Shown: positions 1-8,500 of the stretch, piece after piece
Layout: each line of letters starts with the position of its first letter
Numbering within the stretch: the stretch's first letter is position 1
DNA from: Candidatus Pacearchaeota archaeon
Lineage (GTDB): Archaea > Nanobdellota > Nanobdellia > Pacearchaeales > GW2011-AR1
NCBI GenBank assembly: GCA_002688165.1
Contig: NZCB01000001.1
Coordinates: 22,717 to 37,929, forward strand
Direction of reading: 5' to 3'
Length of the DNA: 15,213 nucleotides
Notes under the pieces: generated by a model
Told to the model about the DNA's origin: nothing
The model's input: the letters and a program-made list of their open reading frames with translations, nothing else
Database searches by the model: none
Translations under genes and position numbers: made by a program

Positions 1-953
1 AGGTCTATCATTAATAATGTTATTGAAGAGAACATATTCATTATAAAAATTCCAATAGGATTAAGAAAAAACAATCTTATTGGCCATGTAATTGCATGAC
101 TATACACTCCAGCATTTAATAACTTTCTTTTATGTCTATCTGCTATTCTACCAATAAGAAACAAAAAGAAAATTGTAATCAAAGATCCCATAGAGATTAT
201 AAATCCTAATGTAATTACTTTTTCAATATTTAAATAAATAAATAATGGCCATAGAATTCCCGCAGCTACACCAATAATCCCTGAAGCAATATAGGCTAAA
301 CCTTTCTTTTTATTATCTGCTTTTAATATTCTTTTTATTGATATTTTAGGCTTATTAATCTTCTCGTCTTTTGTTAAAAATAAGGGAAATATTGATATAA
401 ATAACAATCCTACAACCACAATAAATGAAGATCTAAAAGAACCTTTTGTAATTAGGAACGCTCCAATCAAAGGCCCAATTATTGCAGCAAATTTAAATAA
501 AGCTCTTATCATAGATATTTCTGATGCCTCGTGTTTTTTATCAGAAAATTTTGTGAAATATATATGAAACGAGGAATAATATATAGCCATGCTCAATCCA
601 AGAGTTACTGCAACAACTGAATAATGTATATTTCCCTTAGATAATTGATCCAAAAGAAAATAATACCCAATTAATATAAACGTGCCTAAAGATAAAACTT
701 TTTTTAATCCTAAATGATAATTAAGTCTCATTGAAAAATACATAAAAAATGTTATTGATGCAAAAAATATTATATAATAAAGTGCTATTGTAGAAATATC
801 AAAACCCAGTTTATATAGGTAAATTGGAATAAAAATTTGGATTATTGATTGAGCTAACGCCTTTATTCCTATTGAAACATAAAGTTCATCCATCTCTTTA
901 TTTGCAAAATAATGGTTCAATGGCCCATGAATATTTTCTGGTAAGTGAAACAT
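1..953 (-). CDS. MFS-type permease, 3' end beyond window
   Basis: Reading the minus strand from an ATG at 953 gives an open frame of 317 codons running off the left edge without a stop, so the C-terminus is missing. After a short polar N-terminus (about 25 residues) the protein is a series of long hydrophobic segments separated by short basic loops, as in a 12-helix permease. A loop in the middle (KDEKINKPKISIKRILK) looks like the central cytoplasmic loop of major facilitator transporters, and a later GRIADRHKRK stretch matches the classic G-x-x-x-D-R-x-x-R-K type loop between helices 2 and 3 of an MFS half. Substrate cannot be told. A TATA-like element near 970-983 lies about 25 bp upstream of the ATG, supporting this start and a leaderless mRNA. 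Family assignment is moderately firm; function beyond transport is not inferred. Confidence 0.75.
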   Translation of the reverse strand, partial: MFHLPENIHGPLNHYFANKEMDELYVSIGIKALAQSIIQIFIPIYLYKLGFDISTIALYYIIFFASITFFMYFSMRLNYHLGLKKVLSLGTFILIGYYFLLDQLSKGNIHYSVVAVTLGLSMAIYYSSFHIYFTKFSDKKHEASEISMIRALFKFAAIIGPLIGAFLITKGSFRSSFIVVVGLLFISIFPLFLTKDEKINKPKISIKRILKADNKKKGLAYIASGIIGVAAGILWPLFIYLNIEKVITLGFIISMGSLITIFFLFLIGRIADRHKRKLLNAGVYSHAITWPIRLFFLNPIGIFIMNMFSSITLLMID

Positions 954-1044
954 ATTATGAAATATACATTATAGGTTATAAACTTATTCTCGATATAACA
1001 CAAAATTAACTAATTTTTAATAAATAATTCTTAAAAGATTAAAA

Positions 1045-1155
1045 CTACTTACCACGTCTTTGCTTTCTCTTACGCTTTACTCTTTTCAGTATCTTTCTCT
1101 GCCATTTCCATCTCATCTGACGTTTTTTCTTCCATCTTCTACTTGATCTCTTCAT
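1045..1155 (-). CDS. rpl41e: Large ribosomal subunit protein eL41 (L41e)
   Basis: A 36-residue protein composed almost entirely of Lys, Arg, Trp and Gln. It begins MKRSSRRWKKK and contains MRWKWQRKILKR, which matches what I know of archaeal L41e: an N-terminal RxWKKK block, then MRWKW, then a basic helix of about 20 residues. eL41 is a single helix lying at the subunit interface of archaeal and eukaryotic ribosomes. The gene is so short that ORF finders usually miss it. The start is supported by a TATA box (1175-1185, read on the minus strand) about 25 bp upstream of the ATG. It ends about 90 bp before the MFS gene start, and that gene has its own TATA-like element. Its presence marks the organism as archaeal. 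Confidence 0.88.
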   Translation of the reverse strand: MKRSSRRWKKKRQMRWKWQRKILKRVKRKRKQRRGK

Positions 1156-1174
1156 GATAATTGATAAAAAGAAT

Positions 1175-1185
1175 GATTTATAAAG
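1175..1185. promoter_or_regulatory. TATA box possibly shared by eL41 and tRNA-Gln
   Basis: The 11-mer GATTTATAAAG is nearly symmetric. Read on the minus strand it is a TATA box about 25 bp from the eL41 ATG, and on the plus strand it lies about 35 bp before the tRNA-Gln 5' end. The identical 11-mer occurs at 1632-1642, 33 bp before the tRNA-Glu 5' end, so it is clearly a promoter element used by tRNA genes here. Whether one TBP site serves both directions at this locus is inference. Confidence 0.5.
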
Positions 1186-1214
1186 CTATTGTTTTTAATT
1201 TTAACACATGAAAA

Positions 1215-1287
1215 AGCCCCATAGCACAGTGGTCAAGTGTATTCGGTTCTGGGCCGAATGACCCAGGTTCGAATCCTGGTGGGGCTA
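1215..1287 (+). tRNA. tRNA-Gln, anticodon CTG
   Basis: A full cloverleaf can be folded by eye. The acceptor stem is AGCCCCA (1215-1221) with TGGGGCT (1280-1286) and discriminator A1287. The D arm is GCAC/GTGT with loop AGTGGTCAA. The anticodon stem is TTCGG/CCGAA with loop TTCTGGG, giving anticodon CTG at 1249-1251 (reads CAG, Gln). The T arm is CCAGG-TTCGAAT-CCTGG. There is no intron and the CCA end is not encoded. The D arm has one G-U pair. An upstream TATA element GATTTATAAAG lies at 1175-1185. Confidence 0.95.
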
Positions 1288-1355
1288 TATTAATTAATTA
1301 TATTCAACAATCCTATCTTCCATAACTTTATATATTTCTTATTCTATTATAAACT

Positions 1356-1619
1356 ATGACAACTGAGAAACAAATCGGAACTGTTAGTAATTATTTTGAT
1401 CATGTCAAGGTAGCAGCTATCAAATTAACTGGTCCTCTTAAGGTTGGCGATGTTATAAAATTTGTAGGTGGAGAGGTCGATTATGATATGCCTATTGAGA
1501 GCATTCAGATTAATAATGAAAATGTAGATGCCGCTAAGAAGGGAGATGAGATTGGAGTAAAGGTTAAGGAAAAGGTTAGGAAAGAGTATAAGGTTTACAA
1601 AGTTACTTCTAGCGAATAA
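1356..1619 (+). CDS. EF-Tu domain II-like small translation-factor protein
   Basis: An 87-residue, soluble, single-domain protein. The pattern GTVSNYFDHVKVAAIKL, then GPLKVGDVIKF near residues 25-36, then IESIQINNENVDAAKKGDEIGVKV near residues 47-70, is that of the beta-barrel domain II of translational GTPases: two strands, L-K-x-G-D turn, E-S-(I/M)-Q, and A-x-x-G-D-x-(I/V)-G. There is no GTPase domain. Stand-alone versions of this domain are common in archaea and are annotated as translation elongation factor-like proteins; their role is not established. A TATA box (about 1326-1335) lies about 25 bp upstream of the ATG, so the transcript is probably leaderless. It sits between two tRNA genes, in what looks like normal backbone. 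Confidence 0.85.
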   Translation: MTTEKQIGTVSNYFDHVKVAAIKLTGPLKVGDVIKFVGGEVDYDMPIESIQINNENVDAAKKGDEIGVKVKEKVRKEYKVYKVTSSE

Positions 1620-1664
1620 TTTTAATGATTAGATTTATAAAGCAAATTAGTTATCTATTTTTAT

Positions 1665-1737
1665 GCCCCTATAGTGCAGCGGCCAAGCATCTCGCCTTCT
1701 CAAGGCGGTGACCCGGGTTCGAATCCCGGTAGGGGCA
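1665..1737 (+). tRNA. tRNA-Glu, anticodon CTC
   Basis: Cloverleaf: acceptor GCCCCTA (1665-1671) with TAGGGGC (1730-1736), discriminator A1737; D arm GTGC/GCAT with loop AGCGGCCAA; anticodon stem TCGCC/GGCGG with loop TTCTCAA, anticodon CTC at 1699-1701 (reads GAG, Glu); T arm CCCGG region followed by TTCGAAT. The promoter element GATTTATAAAG is at 1632-1642. The gene is intact and lies 79 bp before an integrase gene, the usual setting of a tRNA-targeted integration. I could not find a long second copy of its 3' end in the window. Confidence 0.95.
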
Positions 1738-1746
1738 TTATAGTAT

Positions 1747-1768
1747 TTTGTCCAAAAGTAGGGACATA
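1747..1768 (+). repeat. Recombination-site-like motif, integrase-proximal copy
   Basis: The sequence is TTTGTCCA, then six bases AAAGTA, then GGGACATA. TGTCC and GGACA form a 5-bp inverted repeat with an 8-base spacer. The same 16 fixed bases with the same 6-base gap occur on the minus strand inside both 98-bp repeats (13384-13405 and 15082-15103). In all three places a GGGCA lies 9 bases before the motif: here it is the tRNA-Glu 3' end, in the repeats part of a small GC hairpin. Arms of this size around a 6-8 bp variable centre are typical of tyrosine-recombinase core sites, and the integrase gene starts 49 bp downstream. Recombination function is inferred. Confidence 0.55.
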
Positions 1769-1780
1769 CACAAGATAGTA

Positions 1781-1800
1781 CACCTGAGATATAAAAGGTG
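1781..1800. promoter_or_regulatory. Integrase promoter with TATA flanked by an inverted repeat
   Basis: CACCT (1781-1785) and AGGTG (1796-1800) are inverted arms enclosing GATATAAA, a TATA box about 25 bp before the integrase ATG at 1817. An operator straddling the TATA box would let a repressor block TBP binding. The arms are only 5 bp, so the regulatory reading is tentative; the TATA box itself is more secure. Confidence 0.45.
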
Positions 1801-1816
1801 AAAATCTTGATATGCC

Positions 1817-2998
1817 ATGACAAGATACGATCCATACAATCACGAAAAGAAATGGAAGGACTGGAAACTTAAAGTTAAGTCCAAAATCCCAGATATTAGT
1901 AAGACAAATTCTAAAGTTATTCTTCAGTACTTAGATGACATGGAGGTGGGCATTAACATTGCTAAGGGCACTGTGAAAGGCGGCAGAAGCTATGTTAGGT
2001 TGAATACTCTAAAAGAGAGAATGATCTTCTTTGCAAGAAAATTTGAACAATTATACAGAATAAACGATATTACAACAGTAACTGAATCTCAAATTCTAAA
2101 ATTCTTTAATGATATGGCAAGAGGATATATTAAACGAGAAGATGGAAGAGAATACAAATCAATTGAGACTTATGCAAAAATCTATCGTGCATTCTTCCAT
2201 TGGTGGATTAAATATAATGAAAAGAAAGGAATTAATGTAACAAACATCGTTGAAGATGTTGATGTTAAAAGTAAAGATCCAGAATGGACTTATCTTGATG
2301 AATCTCAAGTAAATCAGCTTTATACAGAATCAAATGATTACTACAAAACCTTAATCATGTTTCTTTATGATTCGGGCATGAGGGCTCCATCAGAATTGAT
2401 GAATATAAAAGTTCAAGATTTAATTGAGAAAGGAGATATTTTATATTTGGACATTAGGGAAGAAATTGCAAAGAAAGGATCTCATGGAAGAAAGATTAGG
2501 TTAATGCTTTGTAAAGAAATTATTAAGAAACATATTCGAGATAATCACCTTTCTGAAAATGATTTTTTATTTACAAAAAGCCCTGCGACTATGAACAAGT
2601 ATCTAAAGAGATTAGGTAAAAGAGTTTTAGGAGACAAAAAAAGTTTAGCAGGGAAAAAATATTCAGAATTGACAATGTATGATTATAGACATTGCAGTTG
2701 CTGTTACTGGGTAAATCGTTATCCCAAAGAGAGAAAGCTCATGTACCGCTTCGGCTGGAAGAAATCGGACAAGATATATTACTATAGCAAATTTTTAGGT
2801 ATGGAGGATGATATTACAGATGAAGACCTTTTAGTTGATATGACTAAGGCGCAGTTGGAAAAAGATGTTGTTAAACTTCAAAAAGAAAATGAGTTCCTTA
2901 ATAATAGACTAAAACGTGTTGAAGAACAGATGATTAAAATGCAACATCTTTCATCTACAATACTTGAAAAGGCTTATGCGTTAGAAGTTGATAAATAA
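1817..2998 (+). CDS. Tyrosine recombinase / site-specific integrase
   Basis: A 393-residue phage-integrase-type tyrosine recombinase, which cuts and rejoins DNA through a covalent 3'-phosphotyrosine. The N-terminal half (about 25-150) is a SAM-like core-binding domain. The catalytic half (about 160-330) shows Arg189 in YDSGMRAPSEL (box I), a Lys at 219/220 (AKKGSHGRK), Y-D-Y-R-H at 288-292 (box II, with Tyr in place of the usual first His), Trp314 in FGW at the His/Trp position, and a nucleophile most likely Tyr323, nine residues later. A C-terminal tail (about 345-390) is a heptad-rich coiled coil, perhaps for multimerisation. It is not recognisable as IntI. A TATA box 25 bp upstream supports the ATG at 1817. 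The position directly behind tRNA-Glu and a recombination-site-like motif suggests it acts on that site. All catalytic positions appear filled, so it is probably active. Confidence 0.9.
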   Translation: MTRYDPYNHEKKWKDWKLKVKSKIPDISKTNSKVILQYLDDMEVGINIAKGTVKGGRSYVRLNTLKERMIFFARKFEQLYRINDITTVTESQILKFFNDMARGYIKREDGREYKSIETYAKIYRAFFHWWIKYNEKKGINVTNIVEDVDVKSKDPEWTYLDESQVNQLYTESNDYYKTLIMFLYDSGMRAPSELMNIKVQDLIEKGDILYLDIREEIAKKGSHGRKIRLMLCKEIIKKHIRDNHLSENDFLFTKSPATMNKYLKRLGKRVLGDKKSLAGKKYSELTMYDYRHCSCCYWVNRYPKERKLMYRFGWKKSDKIYYYSKFLGMEDDITDEDLLVDMTKAQLEKDVVKLQKENEFLNNRLKRVEEQMIKMQHLSSTILEKAYALEVDK

Positions 2999-3033
2999 TA
3001 CACAATGAGCTACACCTTGTTTATAATAAATTA

Positions 3034-3058
3034 GATCTTTATTCAATAGTCAAAGATC
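3034..3058. other. Inverted repeat in the convergent intergenic region
   Basis: GATCTTT (3034-3040) and AAAGATC (3052-3058) form a perfect 7-bp hairpin with an 11-base loop between the convergent integrase and DUF262 genes. A TATA-like TTTATAATAAA at about 3020-3030 lies just upstream. It could be a terminator for one direction, part of a small RNA running to the T-tract at 3137, or chance. Confidence 0.35.
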
Positions 3059-3099
3059 AATCTTTCGTGCCATACTATACGAGGAGGATCTGCTTTTCC

Positions 3100-3137
3100 A
3101 GTCGGGGGTTATTTGGTATTTCCTCCGACTATTTTTT
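3100..3137 (+). terminator. Hairpin plus T-tract after the integrase gene
   Basis: AGTCGG (3100-3105) pairs with CCGACT (3125-3130), followed by A and six T residues (3132-3137), the layout of an intrinsic-type terminator for plus-strand transcripts. An alternative outer pairing GGAGGA/TCCTCC (3083-3088 with 3121-3126) overlaps it. It sits at the convergent junction, at the 3' end of the DUF262 gene. Confidence 0.45.
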
Positions 3138-4917
3138 AATTACACAAAGAATCAATTTTATTTTTGATTAATCTTGTTCTCGCCCTAACAAATTCATCAA
3201 ACTTATTTTCTTTTAACATTTCTATCATTTCCTCGTTAATGAATTGTGATTTCATAATTTTTAAAAAATCATCATAAAGGCCTTCTTTTTTATATTCTTT
3301 TTCAAAATCTAAAATGTACTCTTTTGGATCTTTTTTCTTAATTCGTTTATTGTTAGTATCTTTTGTTATTAATGCTATGTTTGCGATATTGTTGATTAAA
3401 TTAGGATTCTCTGAATCCTTTAAACTTTCTGAGATTAATTTACCTGTCTTAGAATTTTTTGGAAAGATATGGTGCTCTTCTAATTTTCCCTGAGACAAAT
3501 TTTTCTTTTTAACATCTATCCCGCTATAAAAATCTAATGGCTTATTATTTAGTAATAAAATAAAGAGAGAATTATATAATTGATTCTTTCCCTCGTAATG
3601 GGCTTCTAAATAATCCGAATTAAAATTTCTTGTTCTATCTTTCTTATATTTTTCTATAGCTTGATCTTCATTATTCTTTTTTGAAATAACAAAATCCTTA
3701 TCAACTTTTTCATTTTGAGCTCCAGGATAACGATTATAAAGTATAGTGTTCCAAAACCATTTTTCTAAAAATTTTTCTTGTTTAATTTCAAGAGTCCTAT
3801 TTTCAGATAGATAAGCGGTCAAAAATTTTACGATTGGCTTAAATTTAGATACTTCTTCTTTATCTACTTTATATTTCTCCATATAATGTAGTACTTTTAA
3901 ATAAATAGCATGTATATCTTTAAGATTCTCTAAAAAATTATCTGTAGTTAGGCTTAAAACTTCTTTTTGTTTAAATTTTTTCTTTAATATAACTAAAATT
4001 AAAAAAAGCATTGTGACCTCATCAACCGAATTATCTGAACCATTAAAATCAAGTTTTTGTAAATTTTCTAAATAATCTTGAGACACTGGAGAATTATTCT
4101 GGACCATAGATAAAAAATCTCTTAAACTAAAATAGTGAGTATCATCAAGCATCCTATATGTTTTAGCTACCATTATATCAAAGATATTAAGTTTTGTATT
4201 CTTGGTATTTATTCTTTCAAAAACATCTAAAACTTCTTTTAATTCTCCTTTTTGATCTATATCATAGACTTTTCTATCTAAGATATTTTCCTTTAATTTT
4301 TGTATTTTCTCATGATAGTCTAAAAGCAAATCTTTATCTTCTATTTTTTCTTTCAAGAATTTATAACTTTCATTCTTAAATAAAAAGTAACAATCTTTAA
4401 GTCTAATAAATCTACTCCCAAATTTTTCTATTATCTCTCTTTGAGAAAAATCTTTAAGTGAAATTTCTTCATTTTTGTAGTTAATAAGATCCTCATCAAA
4501 TACGAATCTTAACTCTGGATCATCTCCATCATATTCAGAATCAAAATAAAGTTCTACTTTTTCTGTTTTTTGAGTATGTTTCCCCTTATAGACTTCCTTA
4601 TCTGTAAAGACTAACATTAATGCAGTTGCTCTTTGTTGACCATCTAACAGATAAGTTATTTTCTCTGATGAATCTTTTTTTGGAATTTTTATTTCTTTTA
4701 TGTTACCACCTACACGTCTTCGAGCCAATTCATCCCCTCCTTGCCAAAATAAAACACTGTTTATTGTATAATTATTATAAATGCTATCAATAAGAAGTCT
4801 GATTTGAGATTTTTCCCATACAAAGGGTCTTTGAAATTCTGGAAGAAATATCTTTTCTTCTTCGACTGATTTGATAAACTTCTTCACATTTAATTCTTCA
4901 TCCCAGTGTATTTTCAT
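3136..4917 (-). CDS. DUF262-DUF1524 (GmrSD-type) fused restriction protein
   Basis: A 593-residue protein with the two-part layout of GmrSD-type modification-dependent (type IV) restriction enzymes. The N-terminal DUF262 (ParB/Srx-like NTPase) part has FLPEFQRPFVW (about 25-34), YLLDGQQRATAL (about 90-100) and VFERINTKN, the family's QR-W, DGQQR and F-x-R-x-N signatures. The C-terminal DUF1524 HNH-type nuclease has EHHIFP (His482-His483, Pro486), then NNIANIALI and NNKRI near 510-525. Known GmrSD members use NTP hydrolysis to cut DNA with modified cytosines; activity here is inferred. I chose the ATG at 4917, two bases after the previous gene's TAG with one intervening base, over an upstream codon at 4965 that would add 16 residues and a 47-nt overlap. 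It is the last gene of the hsd operon and so likely co-expressed with it. Confidence 0.88.
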   Translation of the reverse strand: MKIHWDEELNVKKFIKSVEEEKIFLPEFQRPFVWEKSQIRLLIDSIYNNYTINSVLFWQGGDELARRRVGGNIKEIKIPKKDSSEKITYLLDGQQRATALMLVFTDKEVYKGKHTQKTEKVELYFDSEYDGDDPELRFVFDEDLINYKNEEISLKDFSQREIIEKFGSRFIRLKDCYFLFKNESYKFLKEKIEDKDLLLDYHEKIQKLKENILDRKVYDIDQKGELKEVLDVFERINTKNTKLNIFDIMVAKTYRMLDDTHYFSLRDFLSMVQNNSPVSQDYLENLQKLDFNGSDNSVDEVTMLFLILVILKKKFKQKEVLSLTTDNFLENLKDIHAIYLKVLHYMEKYKVDKEEVSKFKPIVKFLTAYLSENRTLEIKQEKFLEKWFWNTILYNRYPGAQNEKVDKDFVISKKNNEDQAIEKYKKDRTRNFNSDYLEAHYEGKNQLYNSLFILLLNNKPLDFYSGIDVKKKNLSQGKLEEHHIFPKNSKTGKLISESLKDSENPNLINNIANIALITKDTNNKRIKKKDPKEYILDFEKEYKKEGLYDDFLKIMKSQFINEEMIEMLKENKFDEFVRARTRLIKNKIDSLCN

Positions 4918-4918
4918 T

Positions 4919-5566
4919 CTATACCTTCTCGCACCATTCGCATGTTTTTTTAGGACAATCTGCATTTAATAACTTTATTGCACTCTTCCAAGCCTTCTCA
5001 GCCATCTTAACATCTACTTTCATCTTTACTAATGTTGTATCAAATATGACTTCTCCTGTTGCCATTACTTCTTTAGGAACATAAAATAACAAAAAGAAAT
5101 ACTCTTCGGTTTCATATCCATTTTTTCTTAATAAGAAATTGTAAGTATTTTGTTGAAGCCTATAATGCTCAGCCGTATCTTCTTTTAGCGCATAACCTCT
5201 TGTTTTATAATCAAGAACAATTAACTTCTTGCCTTTAACTAAAATATTATCAACAGCCCCATGCAATTCATTGCCTTTCTTATCAGTCCATGAAACACCT
5301 TTGAAATTGCTTTGCCATATCTTTAACTTTTCTTTATCTTTAAACAACTTCATATTTTTACATTCTCCATTTTCACAAAGCTCTGGAGGCAGTTTTCCTT
5401 CTTCCATGAATTTATCAAAATGAATTTTCAATATTTTATCCATTCCAGAAGGTAGACTTGGAAAAATACCTGAAGGTCTTTTCCATACCTTGTGTTTATC
5501 GAGCCAGAAACATCTGGGGCAATCGTTCATTTGGTTGAGAGATGATGGGGATAGTTTGTATGTCAT
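4919..5566 (-). CDS. Cas4/RecB-like PD-(D/E)XK nuclease
   Basis: A 215-residue protein of the PD-(D/E)XK (PDDEXK_1, RecB/Cas4-like) nuclease family. It opens with LSPSSLNQMNDCPRCFWLD, the family's N-terminal helix with a Cys-Pro-x-Cys pair (Cys16, Cys19). The active site appears as GAVDNILVKGKKLIVLDYKTR, with Asp106, Asp119 and Lys121, followed by YRLQQNTYNFLL (Gln138/139), the usual QxxxY helix. The C-terminus has Cys204, Cys209 and Cys212. Together with an N-terminal Cys these could hold a 4Fe-4S cluster as in Cas4, although the spacing is not textbook. No CRISPR array or cas1 is nearby, so a CRISPR role is unlikely. It starts 6 nt after hsdR and ends 1 nt before the DUF262 gene, so it is embedded in the restriction operon and presumably contributes to the same defence. 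Confidence 0.85.
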   Translation of the reverse strand: MTYKLSPSSLNQMNDCPRCFWLDKHKVWKRPSGIFPSLPSGMDKILKIHFDKFMEEGKLPPELCENGECKNMKLFKDKEKLKIWQSNFKGVSWTDKKGNELHGAVDNILVKGKKLIVLDYKTRGYALKEDTAEHYRLQQNTYNFLLRKNGYETEEYFFLLFYVPKEVMATGEVIFDTTLVKMKVDVKMAEKAWKSAIKLLNADCPKKTCEWCEKV

Positions 5567-5572
5567 TTTTTG

Positions 5573-8500
5573 TTAGCCAGTTCTTAGATTAATAGACTCA
5601 TTTAATTCTTGAATTTCAAATGCATCTCCAAAGGTATACTCTGTTTGTTTCATAATTAAAACAACTATTTTTTCAGCTTCCTTAGTTTTAACACCATATT
5701 TTCTAAGCAAATCTTTTAATTCAGATCTTAATGTCTTTTTGAAACCTTCTGAGTCTTGCCAATCAATTTTATTTGTCTTGTTTTGTAGGTATTTCGTAAG
5801 TTCTTTAGCTATATTTAAAAGATACTTAACTTCAGAATCATCATTATTTTTGGTGCTTTTTTTTGATAAAAGAAAATCCTTGTTCTCCCTCAATAAATCA
5901 TAAAATGCTTCTTCTTTCTGTGAAAGACCTAAGGATTCATAACTCGTCTTTGTATTTTTTATTTCATCACCTATTTCTAATAAGGTTTGAATTACTTGTG
6001 CAGTTGTTAAATATCTTGAATCATATTTTGATAGAGCGTTATTAATCTTTTCTTTAAAGCTTTGATTTTTTACTATATTCCTCATAAATCTAACTCTAAT
6101 TTCATCATTAAGTATTTTTTTAAGTAATTCTACTTGTAGGTTTTCATTCTTAGTATCTTTCTTTACAGAATCCATAAACTCTTCGCTTGTTAATAGAACT
6201 TCTTTACTACCTTGAATATTTACGATATCTTTAATCCCATCAACTTTAAGTTTATTAGAAATTAAATTTTCGATTACACTATCTTCAATTTCTACTTCCC
6301 CTACATTTACAGACCCCATCTTTAAAATACTAACTCTTAATGATTCGATAACATCCACTTCAAATTCAATAGAAAGAGCTTCTTTTCTTGGAGATACTAT
6401 TGCAAATAGTTTTTTAAGTTCTAATGACTCTTTTAAAAATTCCATTTTATTTTTTTTACTTTTTAAGATATCATTTAATACCTTTTTTCTTACTCTTGAT
6501 AATAATAAAGAATCGCCAGTTTCCCATTCTTTAAATTCTAATGAAGGAACCTTTTTCAAGATCTGACCATATCTCCTATTCATTAATTCTATTGCGACTT
6601 CAATTTGCTTTAACATATCTGTTCTGTTTTTCTTACTATACTTATCTAATGCTTCATTGATCCGGTCTGCCATTCCAATATAATCTACAATTAATCCGCT
6701 TGGTTTATCTTTGAATACCCTATTAACTCTTGCAACAGCTTGAAATAAGGTATGATTTTTCATAGGTTTATCAAGATATAGTGTAGTTAAACAAGAGGCA
6801 CTATATCCCGTAAGAAGCATATCACATACAATCATTAATTCAGGTTCTTTTTCAAGTTCTTTGAAATCATCTCGAATTTTGATTAGATCTTTTGGATCAT
6901 GAATATAGCCTTTTTCCTTCCACTTTTTTTCATTACCTGAGATAACGATTCCCACACTTGGCGCACCAGGAATTTTCTCAATTATTTCCTTGTATTTAAC
7001 TGCGGTTTTTCTATTTACAGCCACTAACATAGCCTTACCTTTAATTTTTCGATTATTAAAATGAAATACAAGATCCTTCGCTATTGCTTTTATTCTTTTA
7101 GAATCTCCTAATAAAACCTCCAGTTTTCCCCATTTTCTTCTAAACTTTTCTTTTTCTTCTTCTTTATAATTTTTAATATAATCTTCAAATAATTTATCCA
7201 ATTCTTTTGTATCAATATTAAGTTCAGCTTTTCTTCCATCATAAAATATTGGCACTGTATTTTTATCTTTTTCAGAATCAGTTACAGTGTAAGGGACTCC
7301 AATAAAATCTCCAAATGTTGATCGAGTGTCTCTCTCAGCATCAACCTCAATAGGAGTTCCTGTAAATCCAATAAAGTGGGCATTTGGTAAAGCTCTTTTC
7401 ATATTTCTATGCATTTTATTATATTGCGTCCTGTGGGCTTCATCAACTATTACAATAATATTTTTTCGATTATTTAGTAATGGATGTTCTTTCTCCAAGA
7501 TTTTTACTTTCTTATTTTTTCGATCATAGTTTCTTAATTGTTGAAATTTTTGTATTAATGTAAAAAAAACTCCCCCTTGTGGAAGATTCTCTAATTTTTT
7601 TCTTAGATCAGTTATACTTTTAGCTCTTAGATCTGAATCTTTGAATTTACTAAAAAGGGATTTTGAAAAGGTCTTAGTAATTTGATCATCTAATTCATCT
7701 CTATCTGTAACTATTAATATTGTTGGAACCTCTAATTCGGGACATTTTCGTAATTTATTTACATAAAATACCATTGAAAAACTTTTTCCAGATCCTTGGG
7801 TATGCCAAACTACTCCAATTCTACCATCTCTATCAGTGATTGTTTTATTAAGAGCTTCATTCACAGTGTAATACTGCTGATACATCGTAAGAATCTTGCT
7901 ATCATCCTCAAAAACTATAAAATTATCAAGAATATCTAACAGTGTTTCTTTATTAAACATCTCTCGAATTAATATTTCTTGTTCACTATGGTTTGAAGGA
8001 TATTTTCTCTCCATAGTTCTCCAAGGAAAATAATAAGAAAATGTAGCAGTCATAGAACCTGATAATGCATTATTATCATCAGCAAGGATATTTATTTGAT
8101 TATAGTAAAAAAGTTCAGGAAATAACTTTTTATATTTTTGAATATTCTTTTTATATCCAGTATATAGGGTTGCATTTTCATCATTTGGATTTTTAAATTC
8201 TAATATGGATATTGGTAATCCATTAAGAAAAACAATAAGATCGGGCCTAATGTTATTTTCAGTATTTTTTATTGTGAACTGATTTGAAATCATATAATCA
8301 TTATTTGAAGGGTTATTAAAATCGATTAATTTTATATGTCTTGATTCTTCACTATTTTCTTCATTAATAATTACTCCCCTTTTAATTAAATCTAAAAAGT
8401 GTTTATTATTCTGAACCAGAGAAGTTGAAGGAGTTCTTGTAATCTGATAATATACTTCCTCAAATTCTTTATCGGTAATATCACCATTTATTTTTACTAA

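Noticed and set aside
1665..1737. Classical attL/attR pair formed by the tRNA-Glu 3' end
   Set aside because: No second copy of the T-loop region (TTCGAATCCC) was found downstream in the window. Only the 14-base partial match at the end of repeat copy 2 was seen.
1647..1835. 62-codon minus-strand open frame
   Set aside because: It is mostly the antisense of tRNA-Glu and the integrase promoter, with no promoter or family match.
4919..5566. cas4 as part of a CRISPR-Cas system
   Set aside because: No CRISPR-type spaced repeats and no cas1, cas2 or effector gene are in the window; the gene is coupled to hsdR.
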